Source of the DNA: Mangrovibacillus cuniculi
GTDB taxonomy: Bacteria; Bacillota; Bacilli; Bacillales; R1DC41
Direction: 5' to 3'
Length of the DNA: 64,000 nt
Assembly (NCBI RefSeq): GCF_015482585.1
Contig: NZ_CP049742.1
Span: 640,501-704,500 of the forward strand
Notes under the pieces: model-generated
Told to the model about the DNA's origin: nothing
What the model saw: the letters and a program-made list of their open reading frames with translations, nothing else
The model's database searches: none
Translations under genes and position numbers: made by a program
In this document: piece by piece, positions 28,127 to 36,640 of the stretch
How the letters are laid out: the number at the start of each line of letters is the position of its first letter
How positions within the stretch are numbered: position 1 is the first letter of the stretch

Positions 28127-29805
28127 ATGAGAAAATCAAAACTTTCATTCCTACTAGCACTATCATTAGTATTAAGCATGTTTCTAGCAGCTTGTTACGG
28201 TGGTGGTGATTCTTCGGAGCCAGCTAAAGAAGGTAACGGAGAAGGCGGCGAGTCAGCTGCACCACAAGTACTTAATGTATTAGAAACAGCAGAAATTCCT
28301 ACTATGAACACAATCATGGCGCAAGACGCTGTAGCGTTCAACGTTATGAACCAAGTATTTGAAGGTCTTTACCGTTTAGATAAAGACAACCAACCAACTC
28401 CAGGTATGGCAGATGGTGAACCAGAAGTAAATGAAGACGGAACAGTTTATACGTTTAAACTACGTGATGCTGAATGGTCTAATGGAACTCCTGTAACTGC
28501 TAACGATTTCGTATTTGCTTGGCAACAAGCTGTAAACCCAGATAACGCTACTCCATATGGAGCATACATGATGAACGGTGTTATCAAAGGTGCTACAGAA
28601 GTTTCTGAAGGTGCTTCTCTAGATACTTTAGGAGTAGTAGCGAAAGACGATAAAACTCTAGAGGTTACTCTTGAGCGTCCAGTACCATACTTCATGTCTT
28701 TAATGACATTCCCAACTTTCTACCCTCTAAACCAAGAGTACTATGAGTCTCAAGGTGAGGCGTATGCAACAAACAGCGACACGATGATCTACAACGGTCC
28801 TTTCACATTATCTGATTGGAACGGAACAGGTTTATCTTGGAAATATAAAAAGAATGATTCTTATTGGGATGCAGAAACAGTACAATTATCTCAAATTAAC
28901 GTAGAAGTTGTTAAAGAGCCAGGTACTGCTGTAAACCTTTATGAAACTGGTGAAACTGACCGCGCTGGTTTATCTGGTGAGTATGCTGCACAATATGCTA
29001 ACCATGAAGACCTGAAAAAATTCTTGAGCCAACAGTATTCTATTTTAAATACAATCAAGATAATAACGGAAAAACAGATTTAGCTAACGAAAATATCCGT
29101 AAGGCTATTTCATTAGCAATTGATAAAGAAGCTATGGTTAACAATATCTTAGCTAATGGTTCTATTGCAGCTAACCAATTAGTACCAAAAGAATTCACTT
29201 TCCACCCAGAAACAAACGAAGATTTCTTCAACAACAACAGTGATGTTGGTTTAGGTTACGATGTTGAGCAAGCAAAAGAATACTTTGCAACTGGTTTAGA
29301 AGAGTTAGGTAAAGATGCAATTTCTTTAGAAATCCTAGGTGGAGACACAGAAGCTTCTAAGAACATCCATGCTTACATTAAGAACCAACTTGAAACTAAC
29401 CTTGAAGGTTTAACAATTTCTGTATCAGAAGTACCATTCAAGATTCGTTTAGATCGTGATACAAAAGAAGATTATGACATCCAAGTTGCTGGATGGGGTC
29501 CTGACTATCAAGATCCAATGACTTTCGTTGATCTATTTGTTACGGATGGTGGTCATAACCACTCAAACTATTCTAACGCTGAATATGATCAGTTAGTTGA
29601 AGATGCTAAGACTACTCTTTCTGGCGATGTTAATGCACGCTGGGAAGCAATGGTTCAAGCTGAACGCATCCTTCTTGAAGAAGCTGCATTTGGTCCACTT
29701 TACCAACGTGCTGCTGCAGTTCTTCAACAAGACTATGTAAAAGGTTTAATCGAGCATCCATTTGGAGCTGACTTCTCATACAAGTGGGCTACTGTGGAAA
29801 AATAA
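28127..29805 (+). pseudogene. oppA: Oligopeptide-binding lipoprotein OppA, interrupted by a -1 frameshift
   Basis: A family 5 peptide-binding lipoprotein (lipobox LAAC, Cys23). The first frame ends at 29083 with an abnormal tail (SQQYSILNTIKIITEKQI). From 29015-29020 the next frame continues the protein exactly (EPTVFYFKYNQDNNGKTDLA, then NENIRKAISLAIDKEA) to the stop at 29805. One extra A in the six-A run restores about 559 residues, the family length. It is the first gene of oppABCDF, and both halves are well conserved, so either a recent mutation or a sequence error is likely. As written, the transporter would lack its receptor unless frameshifting occurs. Confidence 0.9.
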
Positions 29806-29838
29806 TATAGTTTTGGTTCATCCAACTATATTAAGCAA

Positions 29839-29873
29839 GAAAAGAGAGTATATAAGTATATACTCTCTTTTCC
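29839..29873 (+). terminator. Stem-loop between oppA and oppB
   Basis: AAAGAGAGTATATA pairs with TATATACTCTCTTT, followed by TTCC. Like the hairpin after appA, it would favour binding-protein expression over the permease genes. Confidence 0.75.
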
Positions 29874-29945
29874 AATGCTAGAGAATTGTCGAATTTTGTT
29901 TAATTTTCAAACTACTTTATGTTAAAAAGATCAGGAGGTGCAACG

Positions 29946-30878
29946 ATGGTAAAATACATTGCCCAACGTTTAATTTATATGGTTATTACGTTATTTCTAA
30001 TCGCTTCTTTTACATTCTTCCTCATGCAGTTACTGCCAGGGACACCCTATAATAACCAAGATAAACTATCAGATGCACAAATAGAAATTATGAATGAAAA
30101 GTATGGACTTAATAAATCTGTGCCAGAGCAATATGCATTATATATCGGTGGTTTAGTACAAGGTGACCTTGGCGTGTCTTTCCAATTTGATAACCGCGAC
30201 GTATCTGACCTCATCGCTAATCGCATCGGTCCTTCCGCAATTTTAGGTTTCCAAGCAATGTTCTTTGGTACAATCATCGGAATAGTTCTAGGAATTTTAG
30301 GAGCCTTATTTCAGAACACATGGATTGATTATGGTAGTACATTTATTGCGGTTTTAGGTAAATCAATACCTTCATTCGTTTTTGCTGCACTATTACAATA
30401 CTGGATAGGTGTTAAGGCAGGATGGTTACCTGTAGCATTCTGGAGAGGGCCTGAATATTCGATTCTGCCTACAATAGCTCTTGCAATGTTCCCAATTTCC
30501 ATTGCTGCTCGTTTTATGAGAACAGAATTAATAGAAGTATTTAATTCTGATTACATCATGTTAGCTAGAGCAAAGGGAGCAAGCACGTTTGAAATTTCTG
30601 TTAAGCATGCATTGCGTAATGCGTTAATTCCATTAATTACTGTTCTTGGACCACTAGCTATTGGACTAATCACTGGTTCACTAGTAATTGAGAAAATCTT
30701 CTCTATTCCTGGTTTAGGAGAACAGTTCGTAAAATCTATCCAAGTAAATGACTATCCTATAATCATGGGAACAACTTTGCTATTCTCATTCTTATTAATT
30801 GTCATTATTCTTGTAGTAGATATTTTATATGGAATTATCGATCCGCGAATTCGTCTAGCGGGAGGTAAAAAGAAATGA
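29946..30878 (+). CDS. oppB: Oligopeptide ABC transporter permease OppB
   Basis: 310 residues with six membrane helices. The family segments YIAQRLIYMVITLFLIASF at the front and FNSDYIMLARAKGASTFEISVKHALRN (EAA loop) are present, and it ends IIDPRIRLAGGKKK. AGGAGG six bases upstream supports ATG 29946 rather than the upstream ATG 29919. Overlaps oppC by four bases. Confidence 0.93.
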   Translation: MVKYIAQRLIYMVITLFLIASFTFFLMQLLPGTPYNNQDKLSDAQIEIMNEKYGLNKSVPEQYALYIGGLVQGDLGVSFQFDNRDVSDLIANRIGPSAILGFQAMFFGTIIGIVLGILGALFQNTWIDYGSTFIAVLGKSIPSFVFAALLQYWIGVKAGWLPVAFWRGPEYSILPTIALAMFPISIAARFMRTELIEVFNSDYIMLARAKGASTFEISVKHALRNALIPLITVLGPLAIGLITGSLVIEKIFSIPGLGEQFVKSIQVNDYPIIMGTTLLFSFLLIVIILVVDILYGIIDPRIRLAGGKKK

Positions 30879-31894
30879 GTCAACAAAACGAAACAATTTC
30901 AAAAGATCTATTTAAACCGGCAGTAATGACTGGTCAAGATAATGAAAGAATTGAGAAGCCAAGTTTAAATTATTGGCAAGATGCATGGCTTCGTTTACGT
31001 AAAAATACAGGTGCAGTTGTAAGTTTAGTTATCGTTATATTATTAACGATCATGGCATTTGCAGGGCCTTACATGTCTCCACATGATTCTCAAACGCAAA
31101 ACTTAGCACATTCCAACTTACCTCCAAAAATCCCTGGTATTGAAAACCTAGGTATCTTTAACGGAGAAATGGAAGTAGCTGGTACAGTCCAAAACGTCTA
31201 TGAAACAAAAGGTGTGGATGCATACTATTGGTTTGGTACAGATGGTTTAGGACGTGACTTATTCTCCCGTGTTTGGGAAGGTACCCAAATTTCTTTATAC
31301 ATTGCTATCGTTGCCGCACTAATTGATATGGTAATCGGTGTAGCATATGGTGGTATTTCTGCTTACTACGGTGGTAGAGTGGATAATGTTCTGCAACGTA
31401 TCATTGAAGTTATTGTTGGTATTCCAAACTTAGTAATTGTAATTTTAATGATTCTATTACTAGATCCAGGATTAACTTCAATCATTATTGCCCTAACTAT
31501 TACCGGTTGGGTAGGTATGGCACGTGTTGTTCGTGGTCAAACATTAAAATTGAAGAACCAAGAGTTTGTTCTTGCTGCCAAGACACTTGGAGCAAAAGAT
31601 TCTACTATAATTTTCAAACATCTAATTCCTAACTTAGCTGGTGTTATTCTAATCAACACTATGTTTACGATCCCAAGTGCTATTTTCTTCGAAGCATTCT
31701 TAAGCTTTATTGGATTAGGATTACCAGAAGAAAATGCTTCTCTAGGGTCATTAGTAGAGAATGGGTATAAAACATTACAGTTCTTACCTCACTTAATGGT
31801 GTGGCCTTCTGTAGTAATCAGTTTAATCATGATTACATTTAACTTATTAGCTGACGGAGTGCGTGATGCACTAGATCCAAAAATGCGTGATTAA
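30875..31894 (+). CDS. oppC: Oligopeptide ABC transporter permease OppC
   Basis: 339 residues. A 40-residue cytoplasmic N-terminus leads to the first helix. The extracytoplasmic FGTDGLGRDLFSRVWEGTQI motif and the EAA loop NQEFVLAAKTLGAKDSTIIFKHLIP identify OppC. It ends DGVRDALDPKMRD. The ATGA overlap with oppB indicates coupled translation; it forms the channel with OppB. Confidence 0.93.
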   Translation: MSQQNETISKDLFKPAVMTGQDNERIEKPSLNYWQDAWLRLRKNTGAVVSLVIVILLTIMAFAGPYMSPHDSQTQNLAHSNLPPKIPGIENLGIFNGEMEVAGTVQNVYETKGVDAYYWFGTDGLGRDLFSRVWEGTQISLYIAIVAALIDMVIGVAYGGISAYYGGRVDNVLQRIIEVIVGIPNLVIVILMILLLDPGLTSIIIALTITGWVGMARVVRGQTLKLKNQEFVLAAKTLGAKDSTIIFKHLIPNLAGVILINTMFTIPSAIFFEAFLSFIGLGLPEENASLGSLVENGYKTLQFLPHLMVWPSVVISLIMITFNLLADGVRDALDPKMRD

Positions 31895-31908
31895 GGTAGG
31901 TGAACAAA

Positions 31909-32946
31909 ATGACAAACGTTTTAGAAGTAAAAGATCTTCATATTTCTTTCCATACATTCGGTGGAGAAGTACAAGCTATTCGTGGTGTTGACTTTGAATT
32001 GAAAAAAGGGGAAACGCTAGCGATCGTTGGAGAATCAGGTTCTGGTAAATCTGTTACGACAAAAAGCATTATGCGTCTTTTACCAGAGCAAAACTCCGAA
32101 GTGAAATCAGGTCAAATCCTTTTTGAAGGAAAAGACTTAGCGTCGATTTCTGAAAAGAAAATGCAATCTGTTCGTGGAAAAGATATTTCGATGATTTTCC
32201 AAGACCCAATGACATCTCTAAACCCAACGATGACTATCGGTAAGCAGATTATGGAACCATTATTAAAGCATCAAAAATTATCATCATCAGAAGCTAAAGC
32301 ACGTTCTATTGAATTATTGAACTTAGTAGGTATTCCTAATGCACAAGAGCGTTTTAAGCAATATCCTCACCAATTCTCTGGTGGTATGAGACAACGTGTT
32401 GTTATTGCGATTGCTCTTGCTTGTAATCCTAAAGTTCTCATTGCTGATGAACCAACAACAGCATTAGACGTAACAATCCAAGCCCAAATTTTAGAATTAA
32501 TGAAGGACCTTCAAAAGAAAATTGATACATCCATTATCTTTATTACACATGATTTGGGTGTAGTTGCGAACGTTGCAGATCGCGTAGCAGTAATGTATGC
32601 AGGTAAAATTGTAGAAGTTGGAACAGTAGATGAAATCTTCTATAATCCAAAACACCCTTATACATGGGGCCTTATTAGTTCAATGCCTTCTCTAGATGCT
32701 ACAGAGGAAGAGTTATATGCAATACCAGGAACACCTCCAGACTTATTATCTCCACCTAAAGGAGATGCATTTGCACCTCGTAATCCTTATGCGATGCAAA
32801 TTGATTTAGAGAAACAACCTCCTATGTTCAAAGTATCTGATACACATTATGCAGCTACTTGGTTATTACACCCAGATGCTCCTAAAGTAGAGCCACCTGA
32901 GGCAGTAAAGATGCGCATGCATAAGTTCCAAGGTAAGGGGGAATAA
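31909..32946 (+). CDS. oppD: Oligopeptide ABC transporter ATP-binding protein OppD
   Basis: 345 residues. Walker A GESGSGKSVTTKSIM, signature [14 protein letters not shown] and Walker [13 protein letters not shown] are visible. The C-terminus is longer than AppD's and lacks the Cys-rich pattern, as is typical of OppD (PPDLLSPPKGDAFAPRN). ATG 31909 has GGTAGGTGA upstream and fits better than TTG/ATG choices at 31900. Confidence 0.93.
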   Translation: MTNVLEVKDLHISFHTFGGEVQAIRGVDFELKKGETLAIVGESGSGKSVTTKSIMRLLPEQNSEVKSGQILFEGKDLASISEKKMQSVRGKDISMIFQDPMTSLNPTMTIGKQIMEPLLKHQKLSSSEAKARSIELLNLVGIPNAQERFKQYPHQFSGGMRQRVVIAIALACNPKVLIADEPTTALDVTIQAQILELMKDLQKKIDTSIIFITHDLGVVANVADRVAVMYAGKIVEVGTVDEIFYNPKHPYTWGLISSMPSLDATEEELYAIPGTPPDLLSPPKGDAFAPRNPYAMQIDLEKQPPMFKVSDTHYAATWLLHPDAPKVEPPEAVKMRMHKFQGKGE

Positions 32947-32948
32947 GT

Positions 32949-33887
32949 ATGACAGAACAAAAAAAGTTATTAGAAATTAAAAATTTAAAACAACATTTCA
33001 ATATTGGTAGACCAAACGAAGTAAAAGCAGTTGATGGTATCTCTTTTGATATTTATAAGGGAGAAACATTAGGTTTAGTTGGTGAATCAGGTTGTGGTAA
33101 ATCCACTACTGGTCGTACAATTATCCGCCTTTATGATGCTACTGATGGAGAAGTAATTTATGACGGTGAAAATGTTCATGGCAAGAAATCTAAAGCAGAT
33201 TTAAAGAAATTTAACCGTAAAATGCAAATGATCTTCCAAGATCCTTATGCATCATTAAACCCAAGAATGAAAGTGGAAGACATTATCGCGGAAGGTATTG
33301 ATATTCACGGTCTTGCGAAGTCGAAAGAAGAACGCAAAAAAATGGTTCATGATCTTTTAGAGACGGTAGGGTTAAATAAAGAACACGCGAACAGATACCC
33401 ACATGAATTCTCTGGTGGACAACGTCAGCGTATCGGGATTGCAAGAGCATTAGCTGTTCAACCTGAATTTATCATCGCGGATGAGCCGATTTCTGCACTT
33501 GACGTATCTATCCAAGCGCAAGTAGTTAACTTAATGAAACGACTTCAGCGTGAAAAAGGTCTTACGTATTTATTCATTGCCCATGATTTATCGATGGTTA
33601 AATACATTTCAGATCGAATTGGAGTAATGTATTTCGGTAAGTTAGTAGAGCTTACAACAGCGGAGAACTTATACAAAAACCCATTACATCCGTATACTCA
33701 ATCGCTATTATCAGCAATTCCACTTCCAGACCCAGACTATGAACGTCAACGTGTACGTAAAACATATGACCCTAAGTCTCATGGTTATGGAGAAGGGGAA
33801 GAAGTAAAAATGAGAGAAGTAGCGCCTGATCACTTTGTTCTGTGTTCAGAATCAGAATTTAAACAGTATCAAGCTGCTTATAAGTAA
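32949..33887 (+). CDS. oppF: Oligopeptide ABC transporter ATP-binding protein OppF
   Basis: 312 residues. Walker [18 protein letters not shown], signature [17 protein letters not shown] and Walker B IIADEPISALDVS are present. The C-terminal tail (VREVAPDHFVLCSESEFKQ-like) matches OppF. Two bases separate it from oppD. It closes the operon; repeat copy C begins seven bases after its stop and probably supplies the terminator. Confidence 0.93.
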   Translation: MTEQKKLLEIKNLKQHFNIGRPNEVKAVDGISFDIYKGETLGLVGESGCGKSTTGRTIIRLYDATDGEVIYDGENVHGKKSKADLKKFNRKMQMIFQDPYASLNPRMKVEDIIAEGIDIHGLAKSKEERKKMVHDLLETVGLNKEHANRYPHEFSGGQRQRIGIARALAVQPEFIIADEPISALDVSIQAQVVNLMKRLQREKGLTYLFIAHDLSMVKYISDRIGVMYFGKLVELTTAENLYKNPLHPYTQSLLSAIPLPDPDYERQRVRKTYDPKSHGYGEGEEVKMREVAPDHFVLCSESEFKQYQAAYK

Positions 33888-33893
33888 AAAAAT

Positions 33894-34293
33894 GAGGCTG
33901 GGACTGAACAAAAAGGTACATTTCGAAAAAACGAATGTACCTTTTTTGTGTTGTATTTAAGATTATAATACTGCAGAATTAGTGCAATTATAGAATATTT
34001 CTTAGGGATTGGAGCGGAAGGGGGCGACTCCTACGGGATAGGTGGGTTACTGAGACCCCACAGGAGCGCGTTCTTCAGCGACGAGGAGGCATGTCTAGCT
34101 TCAGGTGCGCAGATGCTCGGCAAACTCAGATGGCCCTGTGGTGGCTGAAGAACTGCCTCCTCGGTCCCTCCAAGTTTGTTGCCGCATCTAAACGCGCACC
34201 TTACGCTTTTCGAAACAGCAACCCACCCCGTGGAAAGCGTCCCCCTGCAGCGGAAATCCCTGTGCAATCACTTTCGGGTTTTGTCCCAGCCTC
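33894..34293. repeat. GC-rich interspersed repeat, copy C, interrupted by a 125-bp insert
   Basis: Bounded by inverted GAGGCTGGGAC (33894) and GTCCCAGCCTC (34283-34293). A hairpin GGTACATTTCG/CGAATGTACC with TTTTTT lies just inside and likely terminates opp. The core 34005-34260 matches copies A and B until GAGGAGGC, is broken at 34091-34215, and resumes at CAGCAACCC. Confidence 0.88.
34091..34215. repeat. Insert within repeat copy C (second repeat family)
   Basis: About 125 bp, starting ATGTCTAGCTTCAGGTGCGC and ending GCGCACCTTACGCTTTTCG. GGTGCGC and GCGCACC near the ends are inverted, as are GATGC and GCATC, so it can fold back on itself. CTTACGCTTTTC recurs at 35758-35769. A frame reading through it has no ribosome binding site. 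Confidence 0.7.
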
Positions 34294-34426
34294 TTTTTTT
34301 TCGCTTTGTAAATGCGAATTGTACGTATTCGACATACAATTTATTACCTTGGAAATATCGACACGAAAAAGGTTAATTTTGCAGAATATAGGGAAAAAGA
34401 AGGATATACAAAAATAAGGAGCGATT

Positions 34427-35005
34427 ATGATGGACTGGTATGAAAAACTAAATCAATATTTTCCGGTAGAAGAAATGAAATCAAAGCAACATATGGAGTC
34501 TCTCTTAAAAGAAAAAAAAGATGTTTACTTCAAAGAGGAAGGGCCTCATCACGTATTAATGTATGCAGAGTTTAAACATTTTGTATTTGTAGATTATTTA
34601 TTTGTTTCAAAGGATGCTAGAGGCCAAGGTTTAGGTAAGAAGCTAATGAAGTTTCTTCAAGACAAAAACAAACCTATTTTACTCGAAGTTGAACCTGTAG
34701 ATGTGAACGACGAAGATACAGCTAAAAGGTTGTATTTTTACAAACGAATAGGCTTTAAGCATGCAGATAAAATTGGCTATGAAAGAAAATCATTAGCTAC
34801 TGGTGAAGTAACTACAATGGAGATCTTATATTGGTCTCCAACGAATGCAAGTGAAGAAGAGATTTATGAAGCTATGAAGACTATTTATGAGGACATTCAT
34901 ACGTATAAAGATGAAGAATTCTATAAAGGGAAATATGAAGATGTTGAACAAGTATTATCCATTGACGAAAAGAATAAGGAAAATATTTTGAAATCTTTAG
35001 ACTGA
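34427..35005 (+). CDS. yjbC: GNAT-family acetyltransferase YjbC
   Basis: 192 residues. The acetyl-CoA-binding segment is DYLFVSKDARGQGLGKKLMKFL near residues 62-84, with R/Q-x-x-G-x-G/A as ARGQGLG. The C-terminal 60 residues are acidic and helical. AAGGAG precedes the ATG pair at 34427/34430. In B. subtilis yjbC lies upstream of and is partly co-transcribed with spx; it is proposed as a GNAT protein of unknown target. Confidence 0.85.
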   Translation: MMDWYEKLNQYFPVEEMKSKQHMESLLKEKKDVYFKEEGPHHVLMYAEFKHFVFVDYLFVSKDARGQGLGKKLMKFLQDKNKPILLEVEPVDVNDEDTAKRLYFYKRIGFKHADKIGYERKSLATGEVTTMEILYWSPTNASEEEIYEAMKTIYEDIHTYKDEEFYKGKYEDVEQVLSIDEKNKENILKSLD

Positions 35006-35093
35006 TTTTTTATTTTTTTCATCTAATTTTCATCTTGAACCTTTAGTATGTAACTTGTACACGATGTTTATCAACTTTACAAGGAGGGTATAG

Positions 35094-35129
35094 ATGAATG
35101 TGTACAAATCTTCTACATCTAAAGAATGA
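35094..35129 (+). CDS. Possible 11-codon leader peptide upstream of spx
   Basis: ATG 35094 is preceded by AAGGAGGGT at ideal spacing and encodes MNVYKSSTSKE, then TGA. A site that strong in front of such a short frame is unusual. The 250-base yjbC-spx interval is otherwise non-coding. It could be a regulatory upstream frame, a remnant, or chance. Confidence 0.4.
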   Translation: MNVYKSSTSKE

Positions 35130-35144
35130 TTAATAAAAAACGTC

Positions 35145-35173
35145 TATTCATAGAGTGAAATATTGTGTATAAT
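35145..35173 (+). promoter_or_regulatory. Possible promoter close to spx
   Basis: A perfect TATAAT (35168-35173) has a weak -35 TATTCA 17 bases upstream (35145-35150). An AT-rich, activator-dependent or stress-controlled promoter would fit the multiple promoters known for spx in B. subtilis. Confidence 0.45.
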
Positions 35174-35254
35174 AATTATAGAAATTCCTAAATTAAAGTA
35201 ATTACAAATAACTTACATCATAATCTTACATTAAATGAAGGAGTGTTGATGATC

Positions 35255-35650
35255 ATGGTAACATTGTACACTTCACCAAGTTGCACATCTTGTCGCAAAG
35301 CGAAAGCATGGTTAGAAGAACATGATATTCCATATACAGAAAGAAATATTTTCTCAGAGTCTATGTCATTAGATGAGATTAAAGAGATTTTACGTATGAC
35401 GGAAGATGGAACAGATGAGATTATCTCTACACGTTCTAAAACGTTCCAAAAGCTTAACGTAGATTTAGATAGTTTGCCACTTCAACAATTGTATGAGATC
35501 ATTCAAGGTAATCCTGGTCTTTTACGTCGTCCAATTATTATTGATGAAAAAAGACTGCAAGTAGGGTACAATGAAGATGAAATTCGTCGTTTCTTACCTC
35601 GTAAAGTAAGAACGTATCAATTGATGGAAGCAAGAAAAATGGTCAACTAA
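35255..35650 (+). CDS. spx: Global stress regulator Spx (ArsC-like, RNA polymerase alpha-CTD binder)
   Basis: 131 residues if started at ATG 35255, the length of B. subtilis Spx; ATG 35249 would add two residues and is closer to AAGGAG. The redox CxxC switch is Cys10-Cys13 ([11 protein letters not shown]). The segment [20 protein letters not shown] and the C-terminal [19 protein letters not shown] are nearly invariant in the family. Spx binds the polymerase alpha subunit during thiol stress and is degraded by ClpXP with the SpxH adaptor, encoded at 41851. A strong terminator follows. Confidence 0.95.
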   Translation: MVTLYTSPSCTSCRKAKAWLEEHDIPYTERNIFSESMSLDEIKEILRMTEDGTDEIISTRSKTFQKLNVDLDSLPLQQLYEIIQGNPGLLRRPIIIDEKRLQVGYNEDEIRRFLPRKVRTYQLMEARKMVN

Positions 35651-35653
35651 TGA

Positions 35654-35691
35654 TAAAACCTTCATACGTTAGTGTATGAAGGTTTTTTTAT
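35654..35691 (+). terminator. Rho-independent terminator of spx
   Basis: AAAACCTTCATAC pairs with GTATGAAGGTTTT around GTTAGT, then TTTTTTT. Confidence 0.92.
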
Positions 35692-35911
35692 AAATTTGGG
35701 TAAGCTAATTAGTACTAAAGATTTACCAAACTTTTCTGCCGCGCCAGAGCACACTCCTTACGCTTTTCTATGAAATTTGGGCAATCTTTTCATTTCCCTT
35801 TCGCTTCAACTTATCATAAAATATAAGTACAAGATGGAATTCATCTAGTAAGGACATTGGTCCAGGGTGAGATTCCCTTCACCAAAAATATTAGAAGGGA
35901 GATGGGATACA

Positions 35912-36568
35912 ATGGAAATCGAACGTATTAATGATAACACAGTAAAGTTTTACGTCTCTTACATGGATATTGAAGAGAGAGGTTTTGATCGAGAAGAAAT
36001 TTGGTACAACCGAGATAAGAGTGAAGAATTATTTTGGGAAATGATGGATGAAGTGCATCAAGAAGAGGAATTTACAGTGGAAGGCCCACTATGGATACAA
36101 GTTCAAGCATTAGATAAAGGCTTAGAAATACTTGTTACTCGAGCACATATGACGAAAGATGGTCAACGGTTTGAGTTACCTGTACCAGAGGAAAAGCTAA
36201 AAGATATTGGTGTGGATGGTCAAATTGAAGATTTCTTAGATGAGCATTTCCAAATGAAAAGCCACGGACAGGATGATTCATCCTTTGAGTTTATGTTACA
36301 GTTCGCTGACTTTGAAGATATTATCTCATTATCCAAACGACCAGGACTAGAATTTGTTCAAACATCCCTTTATGCGGCAAATAATAAATATTATTTATAT
36401 GTGGAATTCCCAGAGGACGACTTTACAGAGGACTTAATTGAAGATACTCTAAGTATCCTATTAGAATATGGTAGAGAATCACACACAACCGTACACTGGT
36501 TACAAGAGTATGGTAAAACGGTTATGAAAGAAGATGTCTTTTCACAAGTTCAAAACTTTTTTGCATAA
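35912..36568 (+). CDS. mecA: Adaptor protein MecA
   Basis: 218 residues, identical in length to B. subtilis MecA. MecA delivers ComK and other targets to ClpCP and blocks competence. The N-terminal target-binding domain starts MEIERINDNTVKFYVSYMDI; an acidic linker leads to the C-terminal ClpC-binding domain (FEFMLQFADFEDIISLSKR through TVMKEDVFSQVQNFFA). GAAGGGAGATGGG upstream supports ATG 35912 over the 35867 frame start. It is followed by its own terminator. Confidence 0.94.
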   Translation: MEIERINDNTVKFYVSYMDIEERGFDREEIWYNRDKSEELFWEMMDEVHQEEEFTVEGPLWIQVQALDKGLEILVTRAHMTKDGQRFELPVPEEKLKDIGVDGQIEDFLDEHFQMKSHGQDDSSFEFMLQFADFEDIISLSKRPGLEFVQTSLYAANNKYYLYVEFPEDDFTEDLIEDTLSILLEYGRESHTTVHWLQEYGKTVMKEDVFSQVQNFFA

Positions 36569-36571
36569 CTA

Positions 36572-36604
36572 GAGCCGATTTCTTATTAGGAATCGGCTTT
36601 TTCA
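36572..36604 (+). terminator. Rho-independent terminator of mecA
   Basis: AGCCGATT pairs with AATCGGCT around a 10-base loop, followed by TTTTTC. Confidence 0.88.
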
Positions 36605-36640
36605 AAATTTAATGGTGCTTTACATCCCGGAGGCAACGTA

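Noticed and set aside
29134-29805. Separate 223-residue gene after oppA
   Set aside because: It is the second half of OppA in a shifted frame; there is no ribosome binding site before its first ATG.
34091-34417. 108-codon frame across repeat copy C
   Set aside because: Lies in the 125-bp insert and structured core, has no ribosome binding site and no protein-like composition.
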